64,000 nt of DNA from CAYXAA01 sp964462985 (GCA_964462985.1 CAYXAA010000016.1:1-64000); one strand, 5' to 3'; shown: positions 25,970-35,778, counted from the stretch's first letter. The notes: generated from the sequence alone by a model not told the origin. Numbers and translations are program-made.

Positions 25970-27177
25970 CCCTGCACCTCCGTCCGTACCGAAACCTCAA
26001 TGACGTCGCCCGGCAGGATAGCCGTGGCCATATCCGCCTCGATCCGCTGTTCCGCACCCTCGACCGTCCTGTAGATCAAAACCTCGGGTTGGACAGTGGA
26101 CGCAACCCTCTCCGAGATCGACGCGCCGACGGCAACAATCTGGGCGGAAAGGCCCTCAAGCTCGGCTTTGAGACGATTGTGCTCGAGCATCGCCTCACGT
26201 AGTTCCTTTCGAATGGCCGTCCTCCATTCGATATCAATGGCGCTCATCTCGTGTTCGACGTTGGCGCGGTTTTGACGCGCACGGGCAGTGAAGGCCTGAT
26301 TGTCGAGATAATCACGTGCCAGCCGGGACGCCTCGCGCTGAAGATCCTGCAGAGCGCGTTGCGGCATTAGGCCCTTGCTGACCAGGTCGACCGCTGCGGC
26401 AACCTGCGCCGTTTGTAGGGAACGTTCCTGATCCTGCAGGGAGGCTTGCTGCTTCAGGACATCGATCTCCAGATCCAAGAGTTCAAGCCCGGCGCGCAGG
26501 CGCTCGTGGTCGGCGTTCCATGAGGCAAGCCGGTCGTGCAGGATCGCCCGATCGAGGGAGAGGACAGCGTAGACGTCTTGTTCAGAAACCAGGCGATTAT
26601 CAACGTCCACCTTCAATTCCGTACTACGAGCGAGTTCGGCCTGAAGTCGCGCAACACGGCTTTCCGATTGCAACAAGGCATAGGTCACGGTTTGCCATTT
26701 CGCCTTGAGTTCAGGCAGCGACAATGAGTTGGCGTCCGAATCTGCAAGCTTGAGTCCGCCGGCGAGGATCAGCGCGTGGCGGACAGTAAGGCCTGGCTCG
26801 TAATCGACAGCGCCGGGCTGCACGACCTTGCCGCCCACATAGATCGGCCGAAATTTGGCGACGTCGACGAATACGGTCGGCGCCTTTAAAAGGCCGCGGC
26901 TGGTAAGCTGCAATTGGATGAGATCGCGAACAGCGTCGATGGTTTCTCCCTGAACCGGAACGCTGCCGAGCGGGGAAAAAAGCATCTTCCCGTCCGCGTT
27001 GACTCTGCTTTCGGCGTTCATCGAGGGGTTCTCGGCGACTGTAATGCGAAGAACGTCGCCCGGGCCGACCAGGAGATCAGCTCGACCGGTCGTCGAGCAG
27101 GCCAGCTGCCCGAATAACCCGCCCACAAGAACGAACGAACAGATACTCCGGCGGAAGGGACGTCGGACGCTCGGCAT
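25966..27177 (-). CDS. ExoF/Wza-like polysaccharide export protein
   Basis: A 403-aa envelope protein for polysaccharide export. The N-terminal signal segment ends 'GLFGQLACSTTG', close to a lipobox, so it may be a lipoprotein. A Poly_export domain follows ('LLVGPGDVLRITVAENPSMNAESRVNADG' in parts), then an SLBB-like motif ('PIYVGGKVVQPGAVDYEPGLTVRHALILAGG'), then a long coiled coil (about 150-330), the layout of rhizobial ExoF. The ATG at 27177 follows AGGGGG. First gene of the minus-strand operon that ends with gmd. Confidence 0.9.
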   Translation of the reverse strand: MPSVRRPFRRSICSFVLVGGLFGQLACSTTGRADLLVGPGDVLRITVAENPSMNAESRVNADGKMLFSPLGSVPVQGETIDAVRDLIQLQLTSRGLLKAPTVFVDVAKFRPIYVGGKVVQPGAVDYEPGLTVRHALILAGGLKLADSDANSLSLPELKAKWQTVTYALLQSESRVARLQAELARSTELKVDVDNRLVSEQDVYAVLSLDRAILHDRLASWNADHERLRAGLELLDLEIDVLKQQASLQDQERSLQTAQVAAAVDLVSKGLMPQRALQDLQREASRLARDYLDNQAFTARARQNRANVEHEMSAIDIEWRTAIRKELREAMLEHNRLKAELEGLSAQIVAVGASISERVASTVQPEVLIYRTVEGAEQRIEADMATAILPGDVIEVSVRTEVQG

Positions 27178-27647
27178 GGAATAGCGCCCCCTAGCTACGT
27201 GGACCCCATCGCTGTCGTCATACACCTGGTCGTGCTGGCTGCTTCGTGCCGGCTAGTATGGCAGGTCGGCGATGAATGCATCTCTCGCACGACAGCGGCC
27301 TTTCCGACACCTTAGCCGCACGGCAAACGTGAGAAACGTCGGCAATCGGTTGAAGAGAAATGCGATGCAGTCGGTCGTTCTGCCGTCTGCCCTCGCTAGT
27401 CGATCGGCTTGCGTACCACTTCAGGAGGACGCCGCAGCCGATTGGCGGCCCCCTTGAGCCGAATTGCGTTGTTTATCCTTGGCCGAGCTCAACCGACCCT
27501 TCGGATGACAGAAATCCGATGAGCACCAAGTATGCCGCAAAAGCCACTTGTCTAGGCACCGCTGGATTAAAGTAAAGGACATGCCGACGGCACAGGCATG
27601 CTGATCATCGGACGCTTCGACTGGCCCGTTATGAGAGGTCATTCGGG
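27178..27647. other. Divergent promoter region of the export and polymerase operons
   Basis: A 470-nt region with no supported gene between the ExoF-like gene (minus) and the Wzy gene (plus). It should carry the promoters of both operons. A 6-bp inverted repeat CATGCC/GGCATG with a 9-nt spacer lies at 27580-27600, 48 nt before the Wzy start, and could bind a regulator (low certainty). No clear sigma-70 boxes. Confidence 0.45.
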
Positions 27648-28919
27648 ATGGTATTCCGTTGGCGTACGATCGAATGGTGCGGCGTCATCCTGGCGCTTTT
27701 TCTCCAAACGGGTGCAATCGTGCCGTTGCTGTTCTCGGACCCGAACGATCCGATCGGCAGACTCATCCTGCTCCTCGCCTATGCGGTTACGATCGTCTTG
27801 CTGGTCCGGCACGTACCTCAGCTTGTCCTTCTACTTCGACGAAACGCCGTGTTCTTCTCGCTGCACCTGTTGCCGTTCTTGAGCATGCTATGGTCAATCA
27901 GTCCTTCGCTCACGTTGCGCCGTGCAATCGCGCTGCTCCTATCGGCGGCGCTCTCATGGTTGCTCGCGATCCGCTTCACGCCCGACCAGATCCTGCTGCT
28001 CATTGCCGCCGTACTGCTGCCGTCGATGCTCCTTAGCGTTGCAGCCATATTCGTCTTGCCGAGCATTGCCTTGATGCCCGATAGCATGGACGCATGGCGT
28101 GGGGTCTTTGTTCACAAGAACGTGCTTGGCTGGCACGCGTCGGTCGCAACGCTTGCCGCAGCTTTCGTGATCGCCCGTGAGCTGCTTCCCCGCCCGCTTG
28201 GCATTGTCATGCTCCTGTCCGGTTTGTTCTGCCTCGCTGCATCCGCTTCGATGACGTCGATCCTGTCGATCATCGTCGCGGCAGGGCTGACCGTCTTTTA
28301 TGTCAGGCTGGCACGCGCCGCCGGGGCCGGACGCCTGTTGTTTATTGTCCTGTTTATGCAATTCGCCGCGGTACTGGCGATCCTGATGAGTGAATTTTTT
28401 GTTCCCACTCTCGAGGGGCTGGGCAAGGACGCCACGCTGACCGGACGCATTCCGCTGTGGCGGCTCGAGGATGCGGCGATATTTGAAAGGCTACTTACCG
28501 GATACGGCTACTCGGCTTTCTGGAGCGATGGGAGTTCGTTGGCATGGTACATCCGCGGCGAGATCGGCTGGGGTGCGCCGAATGCTCACAACGGCTATCG
28601 CGAGGTCTTGCTTGGTACCGGGCTCGTCGGACTTGTTCCACTGATCTTCGTTGTGGTTCGTGGATTGGGCCAGGGCGGTGCGCTCTTGCTGAGTTGTCGC
28701 GATGAGGGCTGGCTTTGGCTCAACGTCTATGCGGGAATGTTTCTCGTGATGAACCTTACCGAGAGCATTCTGTTCACACCGTACAGCCTTCACTTCATCA
28801 TTTATTCGACCGCACTGTGCATGTTCGGGTTGCGGGCACCGCAATCGCAGCGCAGGACCACCGGCATATTTTTGCGGGATGTCAGGCCCATCTCCACTAC
28901 GATGGTCATTCGGCGATGA
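27648..28919 (+). CDS. O-antigen polymerase/ligase-like membrane protein (Wzy/ExoQ type)
   Basis: A 423-aa protein with about 10-12 hydrophobic segments. The Wzy_C-like region contains the conserved large loop around 'LTGRIPLWRLEDAAIFERLLTGYGYSAFW', then 'AHNGYREVLLGTGLVGLVPL', which is typical of ExoQ-like polymerases. It should link repeat units in the periplasm. Its stop overlaps the next start (ATGA), coupling it to a secreted beta-helix protein. Confidence 0.87.
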   Translation: MVFRWRTIEWCGVILALFLQTGAIVPLLFSDPNDPIGRLILLLAYAVTIVLLVRHVPQLVLLLRRNAVFFSLHLLPFLSMLWSISPSLTLRRAIALLLSAALSWLLAIRFTPDQILLLIAAVLLPSMLLSVAAIFVLPSIALMPDSMDAWRGVFVHKNVLGWHASVATLAAAFVIARELLPRPLGIVMLLSGLFCLAASASMTSILSIIVAAGLTVFYVRLARAAGAGRLLFIVLFMQFAAVLAILMSEFFVPTLEGLGKDATLTGRIPLWRLEDAAIFERLLTGYGYSAFWSDGSSLAWYIRGEIGWGAPNAHNGYREVLLGTGLVGLVPLIFVVVRGLGQGGALLLSCRDEGWLWLNVYAGMFLVMNLTESILFTPYSLHFIIYSTALCMFGLRAPQSQRRTTGIFLRDVRPISTTMVIRR

Positions 28920-30943
28920 TTGACGCCAAATGCCTCCTGGCGGTGGCGTGCATAGCTCTGGCCCTGCATGCCGAACCGGGAAGCTGCGCGGAGTTCCACG
29001 TCTCACCGCAAGGTCGTGATTACTGGAGCGGGCGATTTGCCATCCCGCTGGCAAGTGGTCGGGACGGCCCCTTCGCAGGTTTCGAAGCCGCGCTCGATGC
29101 GGCGCGAACGACTGCCGGTCCGGATACGATCATCGTCCACGCGGGATCCTACCATCTCACTGCTGCAATTGCCTTTGACGAGCGTGATGCCGGACTGGTT
29201 GTGAAGGCGGCTGAAGGCGAGTTCCCCGTTCTGTTCGGCGGTCCACCCGTGGCAGGATGGGTCGAGGACGGGCCCGCGCGGTGGGTGGCGCCGCTACACT
29301 TGCCCGCGCACGAAACGGTTGGCGACCTCTTCTTGGACGGCCGAAAACAGATCAAGGCGCGTCATCCGAACCTCGCCACGACACATGTGCAGATCGGGAG
29401 TTGGTTGTTTGCCGACAGGCCGGCCAACAATGCGGAGTGGAATGGCAACACTGAGTTCCGGTTCCGTTCGGGCGACCTACCGACAATCGGCAACCTCACG
29501 GGATTGTCCGTAGTAATCGTCGGCGGTTTCTATCCGGGAATGCAGTGGGCGAGCGACGTCTTGCCCGTAACGTCGATAGATTACGAGACCCAAACCGTTG
29601 CAATGCTAGGGAGCTCCTATTTTTTCACCACGTTTGGCAGCCGATATTATCTCAGCGGAAGCCCGGAGCTGCTCGATGCTCCGGGCGAATGGTGGTACGA
29701 CGATATCGAAGGGCGTCTGCACTATTTGCCATCGGAGCCCAACTTCCCCAATCTTCCAGCGACCGTCGGCGTGTTGCCAACCTTTTTCACGCTCGACGGC
29801 GCCGAGGGCATGGTCATTTCCGGACTCACGTTTCGCAACGGCTCACCGGAAGGCAGCGGCAAGTTTCATACGGACACGCGCGGTTTCGGAGCGGTCCGGG
29901 TCGAACGCTCCGACGGCGTTGTAATCTCCAGGAACCGTTTCGAACACGTCGGTGTCGGCATCCACGTTTCGGAAAGCCGCAACGTCCGGATCATTGGTAA
30001 CAGAATCTCTCACACCGCTGGCAATGCGATTTTCGTCGGTAAAGACTACGGCGCGCGCGGCCGCTCGGACGGTGCTCGCATTCTCGGCAACACGATCCGC
30101 AACGTCGGCGAAGTCTATTTCGAAGCCGCAGGCATTTGGTTCCAAGCTGCAGACGGGATCCGAATTGCCTTCAACCTCATCGAGGACACTGCGCAATGCG
30201 CAATTCTCGGAGGCTCGATCTGGGGAGAGCAGGACGCGACCCACAATGCCGCAATCGAGTTCAACCTCATTCGAAACGCAAATCAGCAGACCGCCGATGG
30301 TGGAGCGATCAAACTGATGGGCGTTCAATCCAATCCAATGGAGAGCAGTATCCGTTTCAACTTCGTCAGTGGGACGGATGAACTGATGAATCGTCCCGAC
30401 GGCACCTTCTGGCCACGGCGCTACGAAAATCTGGAAGAATGGCCGAGCCCGATCAGCTGGGCCATTTATCTGGATGGTCGGGCAAGCGATGTCACCATCA
30501 GCGGGAATGTTCTCTGGCGTAACATATCGGGCATCGGACTGAATGGGGGCTGGAACAATCGCATCCGCGGGAATCTGGTCCTTGCTGGTCATGGCAGCGC
30601 ATTCCGCGTCGATGACGCTACGGGTCGCGGCTGGCGTCCAGACTGGGCGCGCGCGAACGCCTTTACTGGCAACATCGTGTGGAGTGCGCGGCCCGCCGGT
30701 GCGTTCGCTCATGTCCACGCACCCGATGCCAAGGATGGATATGTCGAGTTTGCCTGGAACTTCTTTATCGGCGATCAGACCCCATCGGGATTTAAGACGT
30801 GGCCACCTGGGATGGATGTAGAACGTAACGGAAGACCCGCCAACCTCCGGCTGCACCGCCTTGATGCCGGTAAATGCCTGTTCAATTTTCCAGGCCTTTT
30901 TCTGCGGATGCTCGCTTGCTTGGCTCGGGCGGCAATGCCGTGA
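28916..30943 (+). CDS. Secreted right-handed parallel beta-helix protein
   Basis: A 675-aa protein with a signal peptide ('KCLLAVACIALALHAEPGSCA'-type, cleaved near residue 24). The motif 'EFHVSPQGRDYWSGRF' opens many pectate-lyase-like proteins. Repeated coils ('VVISRNRFEHVGVGIHVSES', 'VRIIGNRISHTAGNAIFVG', 'IRIAFNLIEDTAQCAI') mark the beta-helix from about residue 320 to 600. Candidate roles are polysaccharide lyase, hydrolase or epimerase. Translational coupling to the polymerase implies action on the exported polymer. Catalytic residues cannot be fixed by eye. Confidence 0.85.
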   Translation: MIDAKCLLAVACIALALHAEPGSCAEFHVSPQGRDYWSGRFAIPLASGRDGPFAGFEAALDAARTTAGPDTIIVHAGSYHLTAAIAFDERDAGLVVKAAEGEFPVLFGGPPVAGWVEDGPARWVAPLHLPAHETVGDLFLDGRKQIKARHPNLATTHVQIGSWLFADRPANNAEWNGNTEFRFRSGDLPTIGNLTGLSVVIVGGFYPGMQWASDVLPVTSIDYETQTVAMLGSSYFFTTFGSRYYLSGSPELLDAPGEWWYDDIEGRLHYLPSEPNFPNLPATVGVLPTFFTLDGAEGMVISGLTFRNGSPEGSGKFHTDTRGFGAVRVERSDGVVISRNRFEHVGVGIHVSESRNVRIIGNRISHTAGNAIFVGKDYGARGRSDGARILGNTIRNVGEVYFEAAGIWFQAADGIRIAFNLIEDTAQCAILGGSIWGEQDATHNAAIEFNLIRNANQQTADGGAIKLMGVQSNPMESSIRFNFVSGTDELMNRPDGTFWPRRYENLEEWPSPISWAIYLDGRASDVTISGNVLWRNISGIGLNGGWNNRIRGNLVLAGHGSAFRVDDATGRGWRPDWARANAFTGNIVWSARPAGAFAHVHAPDAKDGYVEFAWNFFIGDQTPSGFKTWPPGMDVERNGRPANLRLHRLDAGKCLFNFPGLFLRMLACLARAAMP

Positions 30944-31237
30944 CGCGGCCGGCGCGTTCGGAGGCGACCGGCAGGCGCACTACGCTTGCCAAGCCGGTTG
31001 ATGCCGGAAGATGCATTTTTCAATCCGGATATTACCGCTGAACGGTATCGTGAACACACCGCTCTTAGCTGAAGCGACCGGCGCGCAGCAGCCACTGCGC
31101 GATCAGCTTATGAAGTCGACTTGGCCGGTGATTCTTTACGGGCATAACGTCCACCCTTATCCGACACAATGCCTGACCTGAAGGGTTTGCAGAAATCTGC
31201 ACCTTCATTTTCGAATACCGCGACGCTCGTCAAGTTC

Positions 31238-32116
31238 TTAAAGGTCCGTTGCCACGCTGGCCTGCAGCAACGCGATCTCCTTGTCGGCAAGACGCTGCAG
31301 CATTTCCGAATCGAGCCCGGCGGGCGGTGTACCGTGACGATGCCTGCCGGCGTGCTCATAGGCGTAAGTCCAGGGCTCGGCACGCCCAAACGTCATGAAG
31401 ACAGCCATGCGGTCCGTCGATCTCCGGCTAAGCCGCCGGATGGTGGAGCGGAAGTGGGTCATTCTTTCTTGGGCGTCCGGACAGCCGATCCGGCTCATGG
31501 CTTCCAGCATCCGGCGCATCACGCGGTCCAAAGCGGTCGGCAACTGCCCGCAATGATCGATGCGGACGTCGAACACGATCGCGTCCCCGGCATGGACGGC
31601 GACGGGGCGGATCGGAAGTCCGGCACCGTCTTCGCACAGATGTGAACCGGGCTTGACCTTGAGCGTGGCTCGCGAGGTCTCGCCCTGGTCTTGCAGATAG
31701 AATGCGATCTTGAAGACACGAAAGCTGGGATCCCGGAAGATCCCGCGATCAAGCCGCATGTCGTCGGTAATGTCCTTGTGCCAGCCGGACAAGGTGTTGA
31801 TCATCAGGTCGCATTCCCCAGTCAGCACAGCCCGATCGGGCAGCGTGACCTGCGTGACCAGGTCAAGCACGGCATTCGACGACAGGATGCGGGCGACGGC
31901 GGGAAGCGTGTGCAGACCGCGCAACTGGAACTTGCCGCCGTACTGGTATCGGCCGGACGCGCTGAAATAGTCCTTGATAGCCTGCCGCAGTTCACCGATT
32001 TGGGTCGCGGTGAGGATCTCCCGGACAATGCAGTAACCCTCGCGGGCGAGGCCGTTCTGATGCGCCTGTGCCGCCGCAAGGTCAGAGGAAGATGCGCGTG
32101 CGGGACTTGAGTACAT
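31238..32116 (-). CDS. Phytanoyl-CoA dioxygenase (PhyH)-family 2-oxoglutarate/Fe(II) oxygenase
   Basis: A 292-aa non-haem iron oxygenase candidate. The metal triad is visible: His113 and Asp115 in 'GWHKDITDD', and His188 in 'DVRIDHCGQLP'. 'LKVKPGSHL' and 'AGDAIVFDVRI' are the usual jelly-roll strands. The ATG at 32116 with GAAGG at good spacing is preferred over a TTG at 32212. It is transcribed alone against the flanking polysaccharide genes. It may hydroxylate a sugar or lipid carrier, or be a passenger; the substrate is unknown. Confidence 0.83.
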   Translation of the reverse strand: MYSSPARASSSDLAAAQAHQNGLAREGYCIVREILTATQIGELRQAIKDYFSASGRYQYGGKFQLRGLHTLPAVARILSSNAVLDLVTQVTLPDRAVLTGECDLMINTLSGWHKDITDDMRLDRGIFRDPSFRVFKIAFYLQDQGETSRATLKVKPGSHLCEDGAGLPIRPVAVHAGDAIVFDVRIDHCGQLPTALDRVMRRMLEAMSRIGCPDAQERMTHFRSTIRRLSRRSTDRMAVFMTFGRAEPWTYAYEHAGRHRHGTPPAGLDSEMLQRLADKEIALLQASVATDL

Positions 32117-32393
32117 GAACAACCTTCGCAAGTCGGTGAAGGCAATACGCGGACTGTCCGTTGAAGCGCTATTGACCGTCAAATCAGATTTTCGATGTAG
32201 AGCATCATCCAACCGAAGGAGGACCCCATCGTAACGGATGCCGAGCGGCCTCTCTCTTGGAGAGGGTCGATGGGCATGAGGTCAGCAAAGTGGGATTTCG
32301 CTCGATCTGAACCAACCGGAATGATGAATCGGGCTTCCGGCGCAGCAAAAATACAGTCGGTGTCATCGGAAACCCGAGGGGTTCTGAACAGCT

Positions 32394-33269
32394 ATGACAC
32401 CAGGCCCAAAGATCGATCGTCATTGCGGTGCCGACGTGACGGCACAATGCGACTGGGTCAACGTGCTCGGCGTTCGAGTTTCGGCACTGAACATGACGCG
32501 GGCTGTCGGCATGATCCTCGACGCCGTAGCGCGGCGCGACCGAGCGTATGTGTGTATCCGCGACGTTCACGGCGTCGTCCGCTGCCAGAGCGACCCGGTT
32601 CTGCGCGATGCCCACAATCGCGCTCTGCTCGTAACTCCGGACGGGATGCCCTTGGTATGGATACTCAAAGCTCTTGGGCGGCGCGATTGTGGTCGGGTCT
32701 ACGGTCCTGACCTGATGCTGGCGCTGATGGCCCGCGGTCGTGCGCCCGGCCTTACACATTTCCTTTACGGCGCCACACCTGAAACGTTGCAGACGCTGCA
32801 GCGCCGGCTACTGCAGCGCTTCCCGGACCTGAAGATCGTCGGGGTGCAATCCCCGCCCTTCCGTCCCACGTCCGCGGAGGAGGATGCCGAAACGGTGGAA
32901 CGCATCCGCCTGAGTGATGCGGATATCGTGTGGGTCGGTCTGGGAACGCCGAAGCAGGAACTCTGGATGGCGCGGATGCGCGCTAGACTGGATGCGCCGA
33001 TGCTGATCGGCGTTGGAGCCGCGTTCAACTTTCACGCCGGTATTGTGCCACAAGCGCCGTCGCTTCTGCAGCGCGCCGGACTCGAATGGATGTTTCGCCT
33101 GGCCTGCGAGCCGCGGCGGCTCTGGCGGCGCTACGCAGTCTCGATCCCAAGCTTTCTCACGCTGCTGACCTTGCAGGCATTGCGCCTACGCGCATTTCCC
33201 ATCGCCGATGAGGCTCGGGCGGTCGTCGGCCAGCAAGCCGGTTCGCCTCTGTTCCGCGCGAAGGAGTAA
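32394..33269 (+). CDS. WecG/TagA/CpsF-family glycosyltransferase
   Basis: A 291-aa GT26 enzyme that transfers N-acetylmannosaminuronic acid or a related sugar to an undecaprenyl-linked acceptor. Family motifs are clear: 'VLGVRVSALNMTRAV', 'LLVTPDGMPLVW', 'VWVGLGTPKQELWM' and 'LIGVGAAFNFHAG'. It starts the forward assembly operon and ends 6 nt before the ExoY-like gene. GT26 enzymes often use uronic-acid acetamido sugars, consistent with the WlbA/B/C-like genes upstream. Confidence 0.93.
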   Translation: MTPGPKIDRHCGADVTAQCDWVNVLGVRVSALNMTRAVGMILDAVARRDRAYVCIRDVHGVVRCQSDPVLRDAHNRALLVTPDGMPLVWILKALGRRDCGRVYGPDLMLALMARGRAPGLTHFLYGATPETLQTLQRRLLQRFPDLKIVGVQSPPFRPTSAEEDAETVERIRLSDADIVWVGLGTPKQELWMARMRARLDAPMLIGVGAAFNFHAGIVPQAPSLLQRAGLEWMFRLACEPRRLWRRYAVSIPSFLTLLTLQALRLRAFPIADEARAVVGQQAGSPLFRAKE

Positions 33270-33275
33270 AAGATC

Positions 33276-34715
33276 ATGGCCGTCCTGTCGCGTACCGATA
33301 TAGATGCCAAGGCACCCTATCGCAGTGGACGGAGCACCGAGGCACCGCGCGACTGGTTGTGCCAGTGGTGGACGACCTCGCGCGGTGGGCCTGGTGGCGC
33401 GCGGAGCCTAGGCCGGTGTCGGGTCCGGTGGCTCACCGGCTGCCTGCTCGCGTTCGGCGACTTCGTAAGCTACATCGCTTCGGGCTTTTTGCTCATCGCC
33501 GTGGTCCCGGTTGAGGATCCGTCCACAGTGGCGCATCTCCTGCTGCTGGTGGCGGTGGCAGCGATCATGTCCTTCGCGTCGGTGTCACTCTACCCAGGAT
33601 ACCGCCTCTACGGCTTCGAGCATCTGCGACGCCGGGCACTCGCCGCAGGTCGGGTGGCCGCCATTGGCCTGTTCGGCGCGTGGCTTATGGGCCGACCGGA
33701 CCTGGGCGCCCTGATTGCGGCCTATCTCCTTGCCGCCGGCGCAATGCAGCCGCTGCTCACCACGGCCATGCGCCGGACCAGCCGCCTGCTTGGCCTTTGG
33801 GGAGAATCCGCGGCAATCATCGCAAGCGAGAACAGCGCGGCGGTCCTGCGTGATTACTTCGAGCGCAACTGGTGCTTCGGACTAGTTCCGGCGCAGGCGA
33901 TGGCCGCGCCAGATCCGCATCAGATCGCTCTGGTCGCCTCCGGTACGACACTTTCGCCCGAAGAGCTGAAGCGACTGCGCGAAAGCTTCGCTGAGGTCCT
34001 GCTGCTGGCGGATCTCCCGGTACAAAGCTCGAGCGGTGTCCGGCCCCGTGAGGCCGATGGCACGGTGGCGATCCGGATGACCGGTTTGAAGCCCTCAGCA
34101 TCGTCTGTCCTGAGCCGCATCATCGACCTTGCAATCGCCATTCCGGCGTTCCTGGTATTGACGCCCGTGATGCTGCTGGCAGCTGTGGGCGTATACCTGA
34201 GCGATCCGGGGCCGGTGCTGTTCCGGCACCGGCGCGAGGGTCTCGGCGGCCAGACTATCCACGTTCTGAAGATCCGGACGATGTATATGGATGCAGAGGC
34301 CCGTCTGGCGTCGCTGCTGAGCGCCGATACAGCGGTGGCGGCCGAGTGGAAGGCGCACTTCAAGTTGCGCAAGGATCCCCGTGTCCTGCCTTTCGTCGGA
34401 AAGTTTCTTCGATCTACCAGCCTCGACGAGGTGCCTCAGCTTCTCAACGTAATCGCGGGCGAGATGAGCATCGTGGGGCCGAGGCCATTTCCAGACTACC
34501 ACCTTACTGCCATGAACCCCGACTTCCGGCGCAGGCGGGCATCGATCCGGCCCGGACTTACGGGCTTCTGGCAAATCTCGGAACGCAGCGACGCCGACTT
34601 GGATCTGCAGCAGAGTCTCGACGAATTCTACCTCCACAACCGCTCGTTGTGGTTCGATTGCCACATCCTGCTCAACACGATCCCGGCCATCTTCAAGCGG
34701 AATGGCGCCTACTGA
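33276..34715 (+). CDS. Undecaprenyl-phosphate sugar-1-phosphate transferase (ExoY/WcaJ-like)
   Basis: A 479-aa polyprenyl-phosphate hexose-1-phosphate transferase that starts repeat-unit synthesis. Four to five hydrophobic segments lie in residues 45-170. The bacterial sugar transferase domain spans about 275-475: membrane re-entrant 'IIDLAIAIPAFLVLTPVMLLAAVG', 'DPGPVLFRHRREGLGGQ', 'RSTSLDEVPQLLNVI' and 'MSIVGPRPFP'. It overlaps in frame with nothing, and the next gene follows after 52 nt. Sugar specificity is not visible. Confidence 0.93.
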   Translation: MAVLSRTDIDAKAPYRSGRSTEAPRDWLCQWWTTSRGGPGGARSLGRCRVRWLTGCLLAFGDFVSYIASGFLLIAVVPVEDPSTVAHLLLLVAVAAIMSFASVSLYPGYRLYGFEHLRRRALAAGRVAAIGLFGAWLMGRPDLGALIAAYLLAAGAMQPLLTTAMRRTSRLLGLWGESAAIIASENSAAVLRDYFERNWCFGLVPAQAMAAPDPHQIALVASGTTLSPEELKRLRESFAEVLLLADLPVQSSSGVRPREADGTVAIRMTGLKPSASSVLSRIIDLAIAIPAFLVLTPVMLLAAVGVYLSDPGPVLFRHRREGLGGQTIHVLKIRTMYMDAEARLASLLSADTAVAAEWKAHFKLRKDPRVLPFVGKFLRSTSLDEVPQLLNVIAGEMSIVGPRPFPDYHLTAMNPDFRRRRASIRPGLTGFWQISERSDADLDLQQSLDEFYLHNRSLWFDCHILLNTIPAIFKRNGAY

Positions 34716-34767
34716 AGTGAGCGGGAGACCTTCGTCCTCGAACTGCGCGCTGCGGAGGAGCGAACAC

Positions 34768-35778
34768 ATGCAACAATGCAAGCGAATTCTCGTAACCGGC
34801 GGTGCCGGGTTCCTAGGCTCCTTTCTCTGCGAGCGGCTGCTTTCGGACGGGCACGACGTCCTGTGTGTGGACAATTTCTTCACCGGTTCGCGTGACAACA
34901 TCCTCCATCTACTCGATGAGCCGCGTTTTGAGTTCCTCCGGCACGACATTACCTTTCCGCTCTATGTCGAAGTCGACCAGATTTACAATCTCGCTTGTCC
35001 CGCCTCGCCGGTACACTACCAGTTCGATCCTGTGCAGACCGTCAAGACCAGCGTACATGGTGCGATTAACGTGCTTGGCCTGGCCAAACGGACGCGGGCG
35101 CGCGTGTTTCAGGCATCGACAAGCGAAGTCTACGGTGATCCGGCTGTCCACCCGCAGGTAGAAGGCTATCGTGGCAGCGTCAATCCGATCGGTCCGAGAG
35201 CCTGTTATGACGAGGGCAAGCGCTGCGCCGAAACTCTGTTCTTTGACTATCATCGCCAATTTGGCGTCGACATTCGCGTTGCTCGCATATTCAACACCTA
35301 CGGTCCCCGCATGCATCCCGATGATGGGCGGGTGGTTTCGAACTTTATCGTACAGGCGCTGAAGGGGGAGCCGGTAACGCTTTACGGCAACGGCTCCCAG
35401 ACGCGCTCGTTCTGCTATGTCCAGGATCTGATCGAGGGCATCACACGATTTATGAACCTCCCGGCCGGTGTGACCGGGCCGATTAACCTCGGCAACCCGG
35501 TCGAGTGTACGATCCGCGAGCTCGCCGAGCTCGTTATCGAATTGACGGGATCCAGATCGCAGCTCGTATTTGAGCCTCTGCCCACTGATGATCCGGTTCA
35601 GCGCCGGCCAGAGATCTCGCTCGCGCAAAGATTGCTCGACTGGCTGCCGCATGTGGAGCTGCGTCAAGGATTAGAGCGCACCATAACCTATTTCGATGCA
35701 AAACTGTCAGGTTCGAGCCAGCCAGTCCCTTTGCTCCTTGCCGCGACGGGCCGGAAGCCACTTGAGGCGGAAGTCTGA
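34768..35778 (+). CDS. UDP-glucuronate decarboxylase (UDP-xylose synthase)
   Basis: A 336-aa extended SDR. 'RILVTGGAGFLGSFLCERLL' binds NAD, 'FQASTSEVYGDP' is the serine strand and 'CYDEGKRCAETL' carries the YxxxK pair, the form typical of UXS. 'ARIFNTYGPRMHPDDGRVVSNFI' is also diagnostic. The ATG at 34768 follows GGAGGAG. It converts UDP-GlcA to UDP-xylose, implying xylose in the polymer. The stop overlaps the next start (TGATG). Confidence 0.9.
   Translation: MQQCKRILVTGGAGFLGSFLCERLLSDGHDVLCVDNFFTGSRDNILHLLDEPRFEFLRHDITFPLYVEVDQIYNLACPASPVHYQFDPVQTVKTSVHGAINVLGLAKRTRARVFQASTSEVYGDPAVHPQVEGYRGSVNPIGPRACYDEGKRCAETLFFDYHRQFGVDIRVARIFNTYGPRMHPDDGRVVSNFIVQALKGEPVTLYGNGSQTRSFCYVQDLIEGITRFMNLPAGVTGPINLGNPVECTIRELAELVIELTGSRSQLVFEPLPTDDPVQRRPEISLAQRLLDWLPHVELRQGLERTITYFDAKLSGSSQPVPLLLAATGRKPLEAEV

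Noticed and set aside
29843..30856. 337-codon minus-strand ORF across the beta-helix gene
   Set aside because: The forward strand encodes a signal peptide and repeated beta-helix coils; the reverse product shows no motifs.
34095..34949. 284-codon minus-strand ORF over the ExoY/UXS junction
   Set aside because: It overlaps two recognised genes with clear motifs and is unsupported itself.
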